Shown: piece by piece, positions 22,630 to 33,331 of the stretch | How positions within the stretch are numbered: the first letter of the stretch is position 1 | How the letters are laid out: every line of letters starts with the position of its first letter | From: Candidatus Sulfopaludibacter sp. SbA3 | Lineage (GTDB): Bacteria; Pseudomonadota; Alphaproteobacteria; Caulobacterales; Hyphomonadaceae | Reading direction: 5' to 3' | DNA: 64,000 nt | Assembly: GCA_945888325.1 (NCBI GenBank) | Contig: CAMDAC010000005.1 | Span: 1 to 64,000 of the forward strand | Program-made: the position numbers and the translations under genes | The notes under the pieces: model-generated | Database searches by the model: none | What the model saw: the letters and a program-made list of their open reading frames with translations, nothing else | What the model was told of the DNA's origin: nothing

Positions 22630-24473
22630 GCCTTCTTGCCTGCGAGCCATGCGTCCACCGTTTCTTCCAGCACCGCGAGCGGCACGGCCCCGTCCCTTAG
22701 CACGACATCGTGGAACTCGCGAATGTCGAACTGGTCACCCAGCTGCGCGCGGGCGCGCTCGCGTAGCTCGACGATCTTCAGCATGCCGATCTTGTAGGCG
22801 GTCGCCTGGCCCGGCATCACGATATAGCGCTCGATGGCCTTCTCGCAGTCGCCCTGAGGGTTTGGCGTGTTGTCCATGAGGTACTGGATCGCCTGCTCGC
22901 GCGTCCATTTTTTGCTGTGGATTCCGGTATCGACAACGAGGCGTGCGGCGCGCCAGATTTCCATCGCGAGGCGGCCAAAGTCCGAGTACGGATCAGAATA
23001 ATAGCCCATCTCCTTCGGCACGAGTTCCGAATAGAGGCCCCAGCCTTCGGAATAGGCTGTGTAGCCGCCGAACTTGCGGAAGCTCGGGATGCTGTCCAGT
23101 TCCTGCGCGATGGCGATCTGCATGTGGTGGCCGGGGATGCCTTCATGGAAGGCAAGCGCTTCCAGCTGGTAGGTCGGCATGTCCGCCATGGAATAGAGGT
23201 TGGCATAGTAGATGCCCGGCCGGCTGCCATCCGGGGCAGGGCGCGAATAGAAGGCCTTGCCGGCAGACTTTTCGCGGAACGGCTCCACGGCCTTCACTTC
23301 CATGTCGGCCTTCGGGAAGGTGTTGAACAGTTTCGGCAGGTCGCCTTTCATCTTCTCGATCGCGGCTTCCGCGTCGGCGAGATATTCCGCTTTGCCTTCC
23401 GGCGTTTCCGGTTTGTAGAAGCGCGGATCGGTCCGCATGAACTCGAAGAAGTCCTGCAGGCTGCCTTCGAAACCGACCTGCGTCATGATCGCCTGCATCT
23501 CGCCGTGGATGCGGGCCACCTCATCGAGGCCGATCTGGTGGATTTCATCCGCCGTCAGACTTGTCGTCGTGTTCTGGGCCAGGCGGTTGTTATAGTAGGC
23601 TTCCCCGTCCGGCAGCTTCCAGGCGCCGTCATCGGCCGTGGCGGCCGCCTGCTGGCGGACGAGTTCGGCAATCGCGGCCTCATAGGCCGGGCCGACCGAG
23701 GCCTTGATCGCTTCGGCGGCGCGCGAGGCAAGCCTCCCGGCTTCCTCCTCGGTGATCGTGCTGTTCGAGGCCAGCGCCGCGACCTTGCCGCGGAAGTCTT
23801 CCATCAGCGGGCTGTCCCCCTCGCCCTCGAACGGATAGCCGGTGATCACGCCGCGCGCATCCGAGAGCACATAGTCATAGACGAACAGCGGCGGCTGGAT
23901 GCCTTTTTCGGCCGAGGCACGGGCGTTCGCGACATGCTGGCCGAGATAGGCCGGCACGCCCTCGAGGCGCGCGATATAGGCCTCGGCGTCGGACGCGCTC
24001 GTCACCTTGTGCTGGTTGATCAGGAAGGCCGGGATGCCGGATTGCACGCCGAACATCTGGTTGAAGGTGTAGTCATGGTCCCGGTACGGCCATTCGGCCT
24101 CGGCGCGCTCCAGTTCGTATTCCGCCAGCCGCCAGGAGAGTTTGGTCTGGTCGTCCAGCTTGTCGAAATCGAACGTCGCTTTCATTTCGGCGACATCGGC
24201 GCGTTGGAATTCCAGCTCGGCCCGTTTGAACGCCTCGGACGGGTCGGTCCATTCACTGTAGCGGTCCTTGATGCCCAGGTAGGTCTGGCGCATCGGGTCA
24301 CGGGCCACGGCCTCGTCGAATTTCTGCTCGAACCAGGCATTCAGGCGCACTGATTCGGCCGTGATGGCCTCCTGGGTAAATGCCGGGCCGGCCGCGTCCC
24401 GGTGGGCTGGGGCGGCGCAGGCGGCCGCAGTGGCTAGGAGGGCAAGCGCAAACGCAGAGCGCATTATCGTCAT
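22626..24473 (-). CDS. DUF885 lipoprotein metallopeptidase-like protein
   Basis: A 615-residue DUF885 protein. The N-terminus MTIMRSAFALALLATAAACA is a lipoprotein signal. The zinc motif FHEGIPGHHMQ, with H443, E444 and H449/H450, is the family hallmark and indicates a peptidase-like active site; downstream YSEGWGLYSELVPKEMGYY carries the third ligand. The substrate is probably a peptide in the periplasm. The ATG is divergent from cckA across 175 bases that contain TTAAC motifs at 24517 and 24538. It is co-transcribed with yceI. Confidence 0.88.
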   Translation of the reverse strand: MTIMRSAFALALLATAAACAAPAHRDAAGPAFTQEAITAESVRLNAWFEQKFDEAVARDPMRQTYLGIKDRYSEWTDPSEAFKRAELEFQRADVAEMKATFDFDKLDDQTKLSWRLAEYELERAEAEWPYRDHDYTFNQMFGVQSGIPAFLINQHKVTSASDAEAYIARLEGVPAYLGQHVANARASAEKGIQPPLFVYDYVLSDARGVITGYPFEGEGDSPLMEDFRGKVAALASNSTITEEEAGRLASRAAEAIKASVGPAYEAAIAELVRQQAAATADDGAWKLPDGEAYYNNRLAQNTTTSLTADEIHQIGLDEVARIHGEMQAIMTQVGFEGSLQDFFEFMRTDPRFYKPETPEGKAEYLADAEAAIEKMKGDLPKLFNTFPKADMEVKAVEPFREKSAGKAFYSRPAPDGSRPGIYYANLYSMADMPTYQLEALAFHEGIPGHHMQIAIAQELDSIPSFRKFGGYTAYSEGWGLYSELVPKEMGYYSDPYSDFGRLAMEIWRAARLVVDTGIHSKKWTREQAIQYLMDNTPNPQGDCEKAIERYIVMPGQATAYKIGMLKIVELRERARAQLGDQFDIREFHDVVLRDGAVPLAVLEETVDAWLAGKKA

Positions 24474-24648
24474 GGGCCGAATCCTGTTCTGGTTACGCAA
24501 ATGTATAGCCCTTGTCTTAACGCCATTTTTGGATTCGTTAACCTTTGACGTGCGAGAACAGGTTATCCATGAAAGTCCTGTGCGCGGCGGTGCTCGTGCC
24601 GGGGCATTTGCGCTTCCGGCAGCGGGCCGGGTCAATTGGCGGTAGACT

Positions 24649-27255
24649 ATGAAAAAAGACTCAGAAGCCCTTGATTTGTCTCAGGTCCTCGGCACGCCCG
24701 AGGAGACTGACGCGGACACCGGCAGCGCAGCAGGCCGCAAGGTTGACCTGTTTCAGCTCGGCTTCTGGGCCTGTCTCCTGCTGTCGATTGCCGCAGCCAG
24801 CGTCTCGCTGGTGCGCCCGCATGCGTCCGGCGCGACCGGATCGATTCTGCTGATCACCATGGCCTCCGGCGGCCTCGTTTTCCTGCTGTGGACCGTGCGC
24901 GGCGCCGGCCGGTTCATCGGCCTCTTCCCTGAGCGCGGCGCTGCGGCCCGCTTCACCGATGCGGCTGCCCCGCGCTTTCCCTGGATCGAGGCGCTGGATG
25001 AAGCCGTCCTCGTCACCGAACCGGGCGGCGCGCCTGTCGCGGCGAACCCCGCCTTCAACGAACTGGCCGCGATGGCCCTGATCACCGGCCCGAGCGAATC
25101 GGGCCCGGTCACGGTCGACCGCCTGTTCGGCGCCAATCCCGGCCTCGCTGCCCCCGTCTACCGCCTGTCGAAGGCCGCCAAGGCGGGCACCCGCCGGCGC
25201 GAACTGCTGCCGCCCGTGGCGCTCGGCCCGGAACAAGTCCCCGCCCAGTTTGAAGTCACCGTGGCACCTCTGCCGCGCGGGCGCGTCCTCTGGCGCATCC
25301 GCCGCATCGCCGGACAGCTTGAGGCGACCGGCGCCGCCGACATGAAATCCCTCTACGTCGAAGATGCGCCGATGGGCTTCTTCGCCGCCCGGCCGGATGG
25401 CACGATCACCTATGCCAACGGCTACCTGCGCGAACTGCTCGGCCTGCCGGAAACTGCCAAGAACATCCGCCTCGACGACATCATGCGTCCGGAATTCGTC
25501 AAGCTGCTCGGCCGCGACCGCAAGTCCGGCGCGCCGGGCCGCGCCGACATCCAGCTGCGCGCCCGCGATGGCGTGGAAATCCCAGTCCAGGCGATCACCA
25601 CCTGGTCGGGCCGCGGCGCCGACGCCAATGGCCGCACGATCCTGCTGCCGAGCCCGCAGATCCTCAACGGGGAAGGCGACCGCTTTGCCCTGCAGGGCGC
25701 CTCGCGTCCGATGCGGGCCGACGGCGACCCGATGTTCGACGATGCGCCCTTCGGCGCCGTGCGCCTTGACGGCGACCGTGTGGACGGCGCGATCATCCTC
25801 GACGCCAACCGCGCCCTGATGGAACTCAGCGGCGGGCGCGCAACGCCCGGCTCGCGCTTCTCCGACCTGTTCGATTTTGACGAAGACGGCGCCAAGGGCG
25901 CCGCCGCAGCCCTTGTGCAGGCGGTCGACAAACCGGTGGCGCTGAAGCTCGCCGGCGCGGTCAGCGAAGACAAGGTCAAGCACGTCAACGTCTTCGTGAC
26001 GCTCAACGCAACCGGCCGGCCATCGGTCGCCTATGTCGTGGACATCTCCGAGCACCGGCTGCTGGAGCAGCGCCTCGCGCACGGCGAAAAGATGCAGGCC
26101 ATCGGCAACATTGCCGGCCGGATCGCGCACGAGATCAACAACATGCTGCAGGTCACGCAGGGCAATTGCGAGTTCCTCGAGAGCCGCCACCCGCTCGGTG
26201 ATCCGTCCTATGACAATCTCAAGGCGATCCACGAATCGACCGTTCGCTCCGCCGATCTGGTGCGCGGCCTGCTCGCCTATGCGCGCGAGCAGACCTTCAA
26301 GCGCGAAGTGTTCAACACGACCGACTTCCTCACGCATTTCTCGCTGCTGCTGCGCGGCGCGGTGGACGAACGCATCGCCTTCGAAGTGGTGCACGGGCGC
26401 GACGTGCCATGGATCCGCGCCGACAAGAGCCAGATCGAGACGGCGATCATCAACCTCGTCACCAATGCGCGCGACGCGATGCTGTCGCACCGCGATGGCG
26501 GCAGGCTGACGATCCGCACCAGCCGCTCCACCGGCCGCGAGGCGCAGGCCAAGGGCTTCGACTATGTGGAAGACGGCGACTACCTGCTGATCGAGGTGGA
26601 AGACACCGGCGGCGGCATTCCGAAGGAGCTTCGCGAGAAGATCTTCCACCCCTTCTTCACCACCAAGGAAAAGGGCAGCGGCACCGGCCTCGGCCTCGCC
26701 ACCGTGTTCGGCATCATCAAACAGTCCGGCGGCTATATCGAGCCTGTCTCGGTGATGGGCAAAGGCACCAATTTCCACGTCTACCTGCCGGCCCTTGCGG
26801 CGGAAGACATTCCGCAGGCGGAAGATCCGGCCGTTGCGCAGCGCGCCCAGGCGCGCCCGATCGACCTGTCCGGCCGCGGCCGCATTCTCGTGATCGAGGA
26901 CGAAGCCGGCGTGCGCAATATCGCGGTCACCGTGCTGCGTTCGCGCGGCTATGAAGTGGAAGAGGCCGAGGACGGCGAAGAGGCGCTGGAGATCATCAAC
27001 GCCAAGCCGGGCCATTTCGACCTCGTGATCTCGGACGTCGTGATGCCGGGCATGAACGGGCCGACGCTGATCAAGCAGGCCCGCGAGAAGCTGGGCCATG
27101 CGCGCGTGATCTTCATCTCGGGCTATGCCGAACAGGAACTCGCCAAGCAGCTCGACGACCGTGCGGTCTCGTTCCTGCCGAAGCCCTTCTCGGTCCGTCA
27201 GCTCTCGGAGCTTGTCAAAACCGAGATCGGCACGCCCCAGCAGGAAGCGGCCTGA
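24649..27255 (+). CDS. cckA: Hybrid sensor histidine kinase CckA
   Basis: An 868-residue cell-cycle kinase. Two membrane helices (about residues 34-54 and 62-84) are followed by PAS-type sensor regions (about 110-230, 235-330 and 360-460). The H-box is GRIAHEINN with phospho-acceptor H494, the ATP-binding domain has [10 protein letters not shown] near residue 602 and [20 protein letters not shown], and a C-terminal receiver domain carries the phospho-acceptor D796 in [11 protein letters not shown]. CckA passes phosphate through ChpT to CtrA and CpdR. The H-box and the missing histidine phosphotransfer domain match CckA rather than other hybrid kinases. It is longer than the 691-residue Caulobacter protein because of extra sensor sequence. 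It stands alone. Confidence 0.93.
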   Translation: MKKDSEALDLSQVLGTPEETDADTGSAAGRKVDLFQLGFWACLLLSIAAASVSLVRPHASGATGSILLITMASGGLVFLLWTVRGAGRFIGLFPERGAAARFTDAAAPRFPWIEALDEAVLVTEPGGAPVAANPAFNELAAMALITGPSESGPVTVDRLFGANPGLAAPVYRLSKAAKAGTRRRELLPPVALGPEQVPAQFEVTVAPLPRGRVLWRIRRIAGQLEATGAADMKSLYVEDAPMGFFAARPDGTITYANGYLRELLGLPETAKNIRLDDIMRPEFVKLLGRDRKSGAPGRADIQLRARDGVEIPVQAITTWSGRGADANGRTILLPSPQILNGEGDRFALQGASRPMRADGDPMFDDAPFGAVRLDGDRVDGAIILDANRALMELSGGRATPGSRFSDLFDFDEDGAKGAAAALVQAVDKPVALKLAGAVSEDKVKHVNVFVTLNATGRPSVAYVVDISEHRLLEQRLAHGEKMQAIGNIAGRIAHEINNMLQVTQGNCEFLESRHPLGDPSYDNLKAIHESTVRSADLVRGLLAYAREQTFKREVFNTTDFLTHFSLLLRGAVDERIAFEVVHGRDVPWIRADKSQIETAIINLVTNARDAMLSHRDGGRLTIRTSRSTGREAQAKGFDYVEDGDYLLIEVEDTGGGIPKELREKIFHPFFTTKEKGSGTGLGLATVFGIIKQSGGYIEPVSVMGKGTNFHVYLPALAAEDIPQAEDPAVAQRAQARPIDLSGRGRILVIEDEAGVRNIAVTVLRSRGYEVEEAEDGEEALEIINAKPGHFDLVISDVVMPGMNGPTLIKQAREKLGHARVIFISGYAEQELAKQLDDRAVSFLPKPFSVRQLSELVKTEIGTPQQEAA

Positions 27256-27265
27256 AGCCTTTCGT

Positions 27266-27997
27266 CTAACGCGACCAGTGCGCCGCAAGCAGTATGGCAA
27301 ACTCCTCGGCGCGTTCGTGGCAAGCCCAGTGGCCGGCGCCGCGCGCCACGTGCAGCGGCGTGCCCCACATCTTCGAGAACCGCTCGGCGACCGAGATGTC
27401 CACGAACGGGTCCGTCTCGCCCCAGAACAGCTGGCCGCGTTTCGGCAGCTTGGCGAGATCATCGACCCAGGCGCCGCGGAAGTTGAGGCCGAGGGCCGAG
27501 CGGTAAAGTTTCAGGATCGACTGGCGCATCACCTTGTCGATATGCGGCACCTCTTCGCGCGCAAGGCTCGCGGGCATGCCGCCTTCGACCAGCGCAGGCT
27601 CCAGCCGTTCCTTGTTGCGCATGCCGAGCATCACGAGTTCGCCCAGCAGGGGCGTCGCCCACATCCGGGCCGTGCGGTGGCCGTTGTATTCCTTGTCGAT
27701 CAGCGCATTGGTCACGCACCAGCTGGACACAAGGTCCGGCCGCATCGACGCCGCCCGCAGCACCAGCAGCGCGCCCCAGTCATGCCCGACAATGTGCACG
27801 GGCTCGCCCGCCGCTTCCATCTGCGAGACCAGCCAGCCGGCATATGCGTCCTTGGTACAGCTGAAGCCCGCCGGAACCGGGTTGCCAAAGCCGGGCAGGG
27901 ACAGCGCGCGGTAGGAATCCGGCTGCAGCCCGAGAGCCCGTATCAGCGGATCCCAGAGGACCGCCGTATCCGGTACGCCGTGTACGAACAGAATCAT
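27266..27997 (-). CDS. Alpha/beta hydrolase
   Basis: A 243-residue alpha/beta-hydrolase. The oxyanion segment FVHGVPDTAVLWDPL is at the N-terminus, the nucleophile elbow is GHDWGA (aspartate nucleophile, as in haloalkane dehalogenases and epoxide hydrolases), and the catalytic histidine is in GAGHWACHER. It is therefore likely an epoxide hydrolase or dehalogenase-type enzyme with unknown substrate. The LysR gene lies 12 bases upstream on the same strand, suggesting an operon. The gene is convergent with cckA, 10 bases from its stop. Confidence 0.85.
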   Translation of the reverse strand: MILFVHGVPDTAVLWDPLIRALGLQPDSYRALSLPGFGNPVPAGFSCTKDAYAGWLVSQMEAAGEPVHIVGHDWGALLVLRAASMRPDLVSSWCVTNALIDKEYNGHRTARMWATPLLGELVMLGMRNKERLEPALVEGGMPASLAREEVPHIDKVMRQSILKLYRSALGLNFRGAWVDDLAKLPKRGQLFWGETDPFVDISVAERFSKMWGTPLHVARGAGHWACHERAEEFAILLAAHWSR

Positions 27998-28009
27998 GGT
28001 GCCATCCCC

Positions 28010-28891
28010 TCAGCCCGCAAAGTGCTTCTTCTCTTTAGACAACCGTTTGCCGACAAAATCCAGAAAAGCCCGCACCCTCGGATTGTTGCGCATGTCCGGA
28101 TGGGTCAACAGCCAGAGGCTGGTTGCGTGCGGCGCGTCCATCAAGTGATCGAGAGGCACCAGATCGGGCAGGCGCACTGCGTAAGCCTTGGGCAGCATCG
28201 CGACGCCGCGCCCGAGACGGCAGGCCTCGGCGATCGCGATGAAACTGTCCGCCCGCAGCACGCGCCGCTCGGGCGGAATGAAGGCGTCCATCCACCGCCC
28301 CGGCGGCGAAGCGCTCATGCCGTCGCTGACGGTCAGCCAGGCGTGTTCCTCGCGCCGGCGTCCGGCGTTTTGCTCCAGGTACCTGCGGCTGGAATATACC
28401 CCGAAGGCGAGCTCGCAGATCCGGCGGCCGACGAAATGTTCAGGCGGCGCGTCGGAGGGCCGGATGGCGACGTCGGATTCCATTCGGTCGAGTTGCAGCC
28501 GCCGCGTCGTCACCGACAGGTCGATGCGCAGGGCAGGGTGGCGCTCCTGGAAGGCATTGATCATCTCGCTGACGCCGGACATGTAGATCGAGTCGGTCGT
28601 GGTGACGGCCAGGTTGCCCGCCAGCGTCTCGCCCTTGGTGGGAGAGGCCGCCGGATTCATCGCCGATTCCAGCGTGCGCGCCGCCGCAAGGATCGGCTGC
28701 GCTTCGGCCAGCGGCTTGTATTTCGTGCCGTTCTTGAGGAAGAGGCTGTAGCCCAGCCGCGCCTCCAGCCCCTTGATGCGCCGTTGCACGGTCGAGCGGT
28801 CCACGCCGAGCAGCCGGCTGGTTTCAGTCAACGAGCCGGTGCGCGCGAGCACCGCAACAAAGCGATAATCGTCCCAGTTCTGGACGTGCAT
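28010..28891 (-). CDS. LysR-family transcriptional regulator
   Basis: A 293-residue LysR protein. The winged HTH is WDDYRFVAVLARTGSLTETSRLLGVDRSTVQRRIKGLE, and the C-terminal two-lobe effector domain follows (LAGNLAVTTTD; GVYSSRRYLE; MLPKAYAVRLP). The start at MHVQNWDD is favoured over a GTG seven codons upstream. It is transcribed ahead of the alpha/beta hydrolase and may regulate it. The inducer is unknown. Confidence 0.85.
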   Translation of the reverse strand: MHVQNWDDYRFVAVLARTGSLTETSRLLGVDRSTVQRRIKGLEARLGYSLFLKNGTKYKPLAEAQPILAAARTLESAMNPAASPTKGETLAGNLAVTTTDSIYMSGVSEMINAFQERHPALRIDLSVTTRRLQLDRMESDVAIRPSDAPPEHFVGRRICELAFGVYSSRRYLEQNAGRRREEHAWLTVSDGMSASPPGRWMDAFIPPERRVLRADSFIAIAEACRLGRGVAMLPKAYAVRLPDLVPLDHLMDAPHATSLWLLTHPDMRNNPRVRAFLDFVGKRLSKEKKHFAG

Positions 28892-29252
28892 TTTTGCCCC
28901 ACCCCTGTGCAAAACTGCCTAAGCGGGCGCATTGACACATACCCCAATGGTTAATTCAATGTGTGCTGACGTAGATACCCGTCGCGGGGAAGTCTGGGAG
29001 GGAGCCACTCGCGAAATCGGGGAATTGCGCCCGCAGAAGCGCGGCGAACAGGTTAGTCTCGGCGGTCACGTGCGTCCCCCACCCAGCCCGTGCCGTCTTA
29101 AGGGTCGCCTGCCGAGCCGTTGTCCCCATCAGGCTCTGCAGGCGGCCCTTTACCCCAGCCCACCTTGCCGTTGACCCAATGACACGCTTGCGGCGTGGCG
29201 CCCGCTTGTCCAAGGATGGCGTACATCCAGAAACTCTTGGGAGACCCACGCG
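28892..29252. other. Intergenic region between LysR and nitronate monooxygenase genes
   Basis: A 361-base gap between divergent genes. TTGACA at 28932-28937 followed about 17 bases later by TTCAAT could be a promoter reading towards the oxygenase gene. ACACAT and ATGTGT form a spaced inverted repeat around it (about 28936-28967), as an operator would. Otherwise no open frame with coding character was found. Confidence 0.35.
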
Positions 29253-30230
29253 ATGAAAACCCGCATCACTGAAATGCTCGGCATCCAGCACCCCATCGTG
29301 CAGGGCGGCATGCACTTTGTCGGCTTTGCCGAAATGGCGGCGGCGGTCTCCAATGCCGGCGGCCTCGGCATCATCACGGCGCTGACCCAGCGCACCCCGG
29401 CGGACCTCGCCAACGAGATCGCCCGCTGCCGCGACATGACGACGAAGCCGATCGGCGTGAACCTGACCTTCCTGCCGTCGGTCAACCAGCCGGACTATCC
29501 GGGCTATGTCAAAGCCATCATCGAGGGCGGCGTGAAGGTCGTCGAGACGGCCGGCAACAACCCGGTCCAGGTGCTGCCCATCCTCAAGGAACACGGCATC
29601 AAGGTCGTCCACAAGTGCACCGCCGTGCGCCACGCCCTGAAGGCTCAGAAGATCGGCTGCGACGCCGTCTCGGTCGACGGCTTCGAGTGCGGCGGCCACC
29701 CCGGCGAGGATGATATCCCGAACTTCATCCTGCTGCCGCGCGCAATGGACGAGCTCGACATTCCTTTCATCGCTTCCGGCGGCATGGCCGATGGCCGCTC
29801 GCTGGTCGCCGCCATGGCGCTCGGCGCAGAGGGCATGAACATGGGCACACGCTTCATCGCGACGAAAGAAGCCCCCGTGCACGAGAACGTGAAGCAGGCC
29901 CTCGTCGCCGCCTCCGAACTCGACACCCGCCTCGTCATGCGCCCACTGCGCAATACCGAACGTGTGCTGACGAACCCGGCGGTCGAGCGCCTTCTGCAGA
30001 AGGAAAAGGAACTCGGCGCCGCGCTCAAGTTCGAGGACATCATCGAGGAAGTCGCGGGCGTCTATCCGAAGATCATGCTCGACGGGCAGATGGACGCAGG
30101 CGCCTGGTCGTGCGGCATGGTCGCCGGCCTGATCTACGATATCCCGACCTGCAAGGAGCTGATCGACCGGATAATGGCCGAGGCCGAAGAGATCATCACG
30201 AAGCGTCTCGCGGGCTTCCTGAAGAACTGA
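29253..30230 (+). CDS. Nitronate monooxygenase-family FMN enzyme
   Basis: A 325-residue TIM-barrel flavoprotein of the nitronate monooxygenase / 2-nitropropane dioxygenase family. The start (ITEMLGIQHPIVQGGMHFVGFAEMAAAVSNAGGLGII) and the phosphate-binding segments VDGFECGGHPGED and IASGGMADGRSLVAAMALGAEGMNMGTRF are diagnostic. It would oxidise alkyl nitronates, or act as a related FMN oxidoreductase such as FabK-type enoyl reductase; the exact substrate is not known. The C-terminal helical extension (KEKELGAALKFEDIIEEV) is present in many family members. It appears to be a single-gene unit. Confidence 0.85.
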   Translation: MKTRITEMLGIQHPIVQGGMHFVGFAEMAAAVSNAGGLGIITALTQRTPADLANEIARCRDMTTKPIGVNLTFLPSVNQPDYPGYVKAIIEGGVKVVETAGNNPVQVLPILKEHGIKVVHKCTAVRHALKAQKIGCDAVSVDGFECGGHPGEDDIPNFILLPRAMDELDIPFIASGGMADGRSLVAAMALGAEGMNMGTRFIATKEAPVHENVKQALVAASELDTRLVMRPLRNTERVLTNPAVERLLQKEKELGAALKFEDIIEEVAGVYPKIMLDGQMDAGAWSCGMVAGLIYDIPTCKELIDRIMAEAEEIITKRLAGFLKN

Positions 30231-30386
30231 TCCGGGGTCGGCGTTCCCGGTCTGGTCACGCCAGTTAACCCTTGTGTTCCGGGGCTGTGGATTTCCCCAG
30301 CCGGGGGCAGCGTGCTCGCCCGTCAGGTGTAGACAGCGCCCCCGCGTTCCAATTATGTTCTGGCGACCCTGTTTGAAGGATGCGCC

Positions 30387-31697
30387 ATGACCCCCGTTAT
30401 CGTGATCGGCTCGGCCGGCTTCGACCTCGTGCACGTCGTGCTGGCGCTCGCCTTGATCGGGCTCGCCGTTTACCTCTGGCAGGCCCGGCAGAGCGCGGGT
30501 TTCGAGCGCGCAGAGCTGACGCGGCTGCGCCAACGGAACCAAACGCTGGAAGCGGTTGCCCGCGACGCGGAGCTCAAGCTGGCCGCGTCCCAGGCGCGGA
30601 GCGAGGACGAGGAACGCAAGTTCGCGCAACTGGCGCAAGGCGTCCTCTCCCAGGCGAATGCCCTTTTCCTCGAACGCGCCGACGAAACCTTCAAACGCCA
30701 CCGCGAAGGCGCGCAGGGCGAACTGAAGGAGTTGATGAAACCGATCGGCGAGAATTTCGAAACCTTCCGCCAGAAGGTCGAAGCGATCGAGAAGGTGCGC
30801 ACCGAGGACAAGTCGGCGCTGAAGGAACAGGTCGATGCGATCCACCTCAGCCTCAAGGTCCACACGGCCGAGACCGGGAAGCTTGTGAGTGCGCTGACCG
30901 CGCCCAAAGGCGGCGGGCGCTGGGGCGAGATGACGCTTCGCAACGTGATGGAACAGGCGGGCCTGTCCCAGCATTGCGACTTTTCCGAACAGGTCAGCGA
31001 AGCCGGAGAGACCGGCCGCCAGCGGCCGGACGCGATCATCCACCTGCCGGGCGGGCGCCAGATCGTGGTCGACTCCAAGGTGTCGCTGGAATCCTACATG
31101 GCCGCGACTGCCACCGATGATACCGCCCAGCGCGCGCTGCTCCTGAAGGCGCATGCCGCCAGCGTCCAGCGGCACGTCAACCTGCTCTCGTCGAAGGACT
31201 ATCAGTCCAATCTCGGTAACCGGTTCGACTACGTCGCGATGTTCATTCCCGGCGAGAATTTCTTCGCCGCCGCGCTCGAAGAGACGCCGGACCTGATCGA
31301 GAAGGCAATGGGCAAGGCGGTGATCGTGACCACGCCGACGACGCTGATCGCCCTTGCCCGCACGGTCGCCCACCTCTGGCGCCAGCACGAGATGAACGCC
31401 AACGCCATGGAAGCCGCCGAGCTGGGCGCCGAACTCTATGTCCGCATCGGCAAGATGCTGGAGCACATGCAGAAGCTCGGCAAATCGCTCAACGGTTCGG
31501 TAGATGCCTTCAACGACGTCATGGGCTCCGTCGACAAGCGCGTGATGCCGACGCTGCGACGGTTCGAGGAATTGTCGATCGCCCCGCCCGCCAAGACGGC
31601 CGCCGAACCGAAGCTGGTCGAGGCCCGGGCCAGGCTCTCCGGCGCCTCCGGCGAGCTCGACCTGCCGCCGCCGCGCAGGGCGCTGGCAACGGAATAG
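30387..31697 (+). CDS. rmuC: DNA recombination protein RmuC
   Basis: A 436-residue RmuC-like protein. An N-terminal membrane helix ([19 protein letters not shown]) is followed by a coiled coil (residues 35-150, [19 protein letters not shown]) and the nuclease-like RmuC domain, containing [19 protein letters not shown] and [11 protein letters not shown]. RmuC limits DNA inversions and is thought to be a membrane-linked nuclease-like protein. It precedes def-fmt in the same direction, 40 bases before def. Confidence 0.9.
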   Translation: MTPVIVIGSAGFDLVHVVLALALIGLAVYLWQARQSAGFERAELTRLRQRNQTLEAVARDAELKLAASQARSEDEERKFAQLAQGVLSQANALFLERADETFKRHREGAQGELKELMKPIGENFETFRQKVEAIEKVRTEDKSALKEQVDAIHLSLKVHTAETGKLVSALTAPKGGGRWGEMTLRNVMEQAGLSQHCDFSEQVSEAGETGRQRPDAIIHLPGGRQIVVDSKVSLESYMAATATDDTAQRALLLKAHAASVQRHVNLLSSKDYQSNLGNRFDYVAMFIPGENFFAAALEETPDLIEKAMGKAVIVTTPTTLIALARTVAHLWRQHEMNANAMEAAELGAELYVRIGKMLEHMQKLGKSLNGSVDAFNDVMGSVDKRVMPTLRRFEELSIAPPAKTAAEPKLVEARARLSGASGELDLPPPRRALATE

Positions 31698-31737
31698 ACC
31701 CGTTGACGCATACGTAAGGCGTGCATATCTGAGCCGC

Positions 31738-32268
31738 ATGGCTATCCGCGAAATCCTCACTGTCCCTGATCTGCGCCTGAAAGAGGTGTCAAAGCCCGTT
31801 GCGGGCCCCGTCACCGACGAGCACCGGGCCCTGATGGATGACATGCTGGAGACCATGTACGACGCGCCCGGCATTGGCCTTGCGGCCATCCAGATCGGCG
31901 TGCCGCTGCGCATCATCGTGATGGATCTCTCCCGCGAGGAAGACGCCCGCGCGCCGCGCTATTTCGTGAACCCGGAAATCCTCGAAACCGTCGAGGAAAA
32001 GAAGCCCTATGAAGAAGGCTGCCTCTCGGTGCCGGACATCTTCGACGAGGTCGAACGCTCCGTCCGCTGCCGCCTGCGCTATCTCGACTATAACGGCAAC
32101 CCGGTCGAGGAATGGGCCGAAGACCTCTACGCCGTCTGCATCCAGCACGAGATGGACCATCTCGAAGGCACGCTGTTCATCGACCACCTGTCGCGCCTGA
32201 AACGCCAGCGCGCGATCGACAAGGTGAAGAAGGCCAAACTCCGCGCCATCCGCGAAGACGCGAACTAG
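31738..32268 (+). CDS. def: Peptide deformylase
   Basis: A 176-residue class I peptide deformylase that removes the formyl group from nascent proteins. All three active-site motifs are intact: [10 protein letters not shown] (residues 43-52), EEGCLSVP and QHEMDHLEG, the last two supplying the metal ligands Cys and two His. It stands just before fmt, the usual pair linking formylation and deformylation. A small hairpin (AGGCCGC/GCGGCCT) follows the stop. Confidence 0.97.
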   Translation: MAIREILTVPDLRLKEVSKPVAGPVTDEHRALMDDMLETMYDAPGIGLAAIQIGVPLRIIVMDLSREEDARAPRYFVNPEILETVEEKKPYEEGCLSVPDIFDEVERSVRCRLRYLDYNGNPVEEWAEDLYAVCIQHEMDHLEGTLFIDHLSRLKRQRAIDKVKKAKLRAIREDAN

Positions 32269-32295
32269 GCCGCTGTTGGCGGCCTAAGCGTGCTG

Positions 32296-32324
32296 CCCAT
32301 CCTTCGACTTCGCTCACGATGAGC
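32296..32324. repeat. Short dispersed repeat-like dyad between def and fmt
   Basis: CATCCTTCGACTTCGCTCAC followed by GATGAGC forms an imperfect inverted repeat with CATC and GATG ends. Sequence of this type is frequent in intergenic regions of alphaproteobacteria, so it may be a dispersed element. Only one copy was seen here. Confidence 0.4.
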
Positions 32325-32374
32325 TATTCCGTTTGGCCAGCGTGTCGCTTTCCAAGCCTTCGCTTAGCCGATAA

Positions 32375-33331
32375 ATGCTCCGCATGACCCAGCCTCTCCG
32401 CATCGCCTTCATGGGAAGCCCTTCCATTGCGCTCGGCGTGCTCGAGGCGCTGATCGCGGCGGGCTACGAGATCGCCTGCGTCTATTCCCAGCCGCCGCGA
32501 CCTGCGGGAAGGGGCCAGAAGCTGACGCCAACGCCGGTGCACGCCTTCGCCGAAGCGCGCGGCCTCGACGTGCGCACGCCGAAATCGCTGAAGAAGGCGG
32601 AAGAGCAGGCGGCGTTTGCCGCGCTGAATCTCGATGCGGCTGTCGTCGTCGCCTACGGCCTGATCCTGCCGCAACCGATCCTTGATGCGCCGCGCCTCGG
32701 CTGTCTCAACATGCACGCCTCGATCCTGCCGCGCTGGCGCGGCGCCGCGCCGATCCAGCGGGCGATCATGGCCGGCGATACCGAAACCGGTGTCGATGCC
32801 ATGATGATGGAAGCCGGCCTCGATACCGGCCCGGTTCTCGCCTCCGTCCGTACACCGATCACCCCCGAGGATACCGCCGGCACGCTGCATGACCGGCTCG
32901 CGCGTCTCGCCGCAGAGCTCGCCCCACGCGCCCTTGCCGGCCTCGCCGATGACAGCCTGAAGCCCGTACCGCAGATCGAGGGCGGCATGACCTACGCCGC
33001 CAAGATCACGGCTGATGACCAGCGTATCGACTGGTCCAAACCCGCCGCCGAGGTGGACTGCCGCATCCGCGGCCTCGCGCCCGCCCCCGGCGCCTGGTGC
33101 GAAGCGGACCTCGGACAAGGGCCCGTCCGTCTGAAGCTTCTGTTCAGTGAACTGACGAACCTCTGGAACCCTGCGCCGCCCGGAACCCTCCTCGACGACC
33201 AGCTCGCTGTCGCCTGCGGTGATGGCCGCGCCATCCGCCTCCTCAAGCTCCAGAAGCCCGGCGGCAAGCCGCTGGACGCGCGCGACTTCCTGGCCGGTAC
33301 ACCGCTCGCGGCCGGTACGAGGCTGACATGA
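32375..33331 (+). CDS. fmt: Methionyl-tRNA formyltransferase
   Basis: A 318-residue enzyme that formylates initiator Met-tRNA with 10-formyl-tetrahydrofolate. The N-terminal domain carries [17 protein letters not shown] and the catalytic [18 protein letters not shown] (N and H of the SLLP motif), and the C-terminal OB-like domain starts near residue 205. Two ATGs, here or nine bases later (MTQPLRIAF), are possible; neither has a strong ribosome-binding site. It overlaps the next acetyltransferase gene by four bases. Confidence 0.96.
   Translation: MLRMTQPLRIAFMGSPSIALGVLEALIAAGYEIACVYSQPPRPAGRGQKLTPTPVHAFAEARGLDVRTPKSLKKAEEQAAFAALNLDAAVVVAYGLILPQPILDAPRLGCLNMHASILPRWRGAAPIQRAIMAGDTETGVDAMMMEAGLDTGPVLASVRTPITPEDTAGTLHDRLARLAAELAPRALAGLADDSLKPVPQIEGGMTYAAKITADDQRIDWSKPAAEVDCRIRGLAPAPGAWCEADLGQGPVRLKLLFSELTNLWNPAPPGTLLDDQLAVACGDGRAIRLLKLQKPGGKPLDARDFLAGTPLAAGTRLT

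Noticed and set aside
24661-27462. Very long open frame antisense to cckA
   Set aside because: High GC content removes stop codons from the complementary frame. The antisense product has no family features, whereas the sense product is a clear hybrid kinase.
28956-31916. Open frame of nearly 1000 codons on the minus strand across the nitronate monooxygenase and rmuC genes
   Set aside because: It overlaps two well-recognised genes on the other strand, has a low-complexity composition and no ribosome-binding site.
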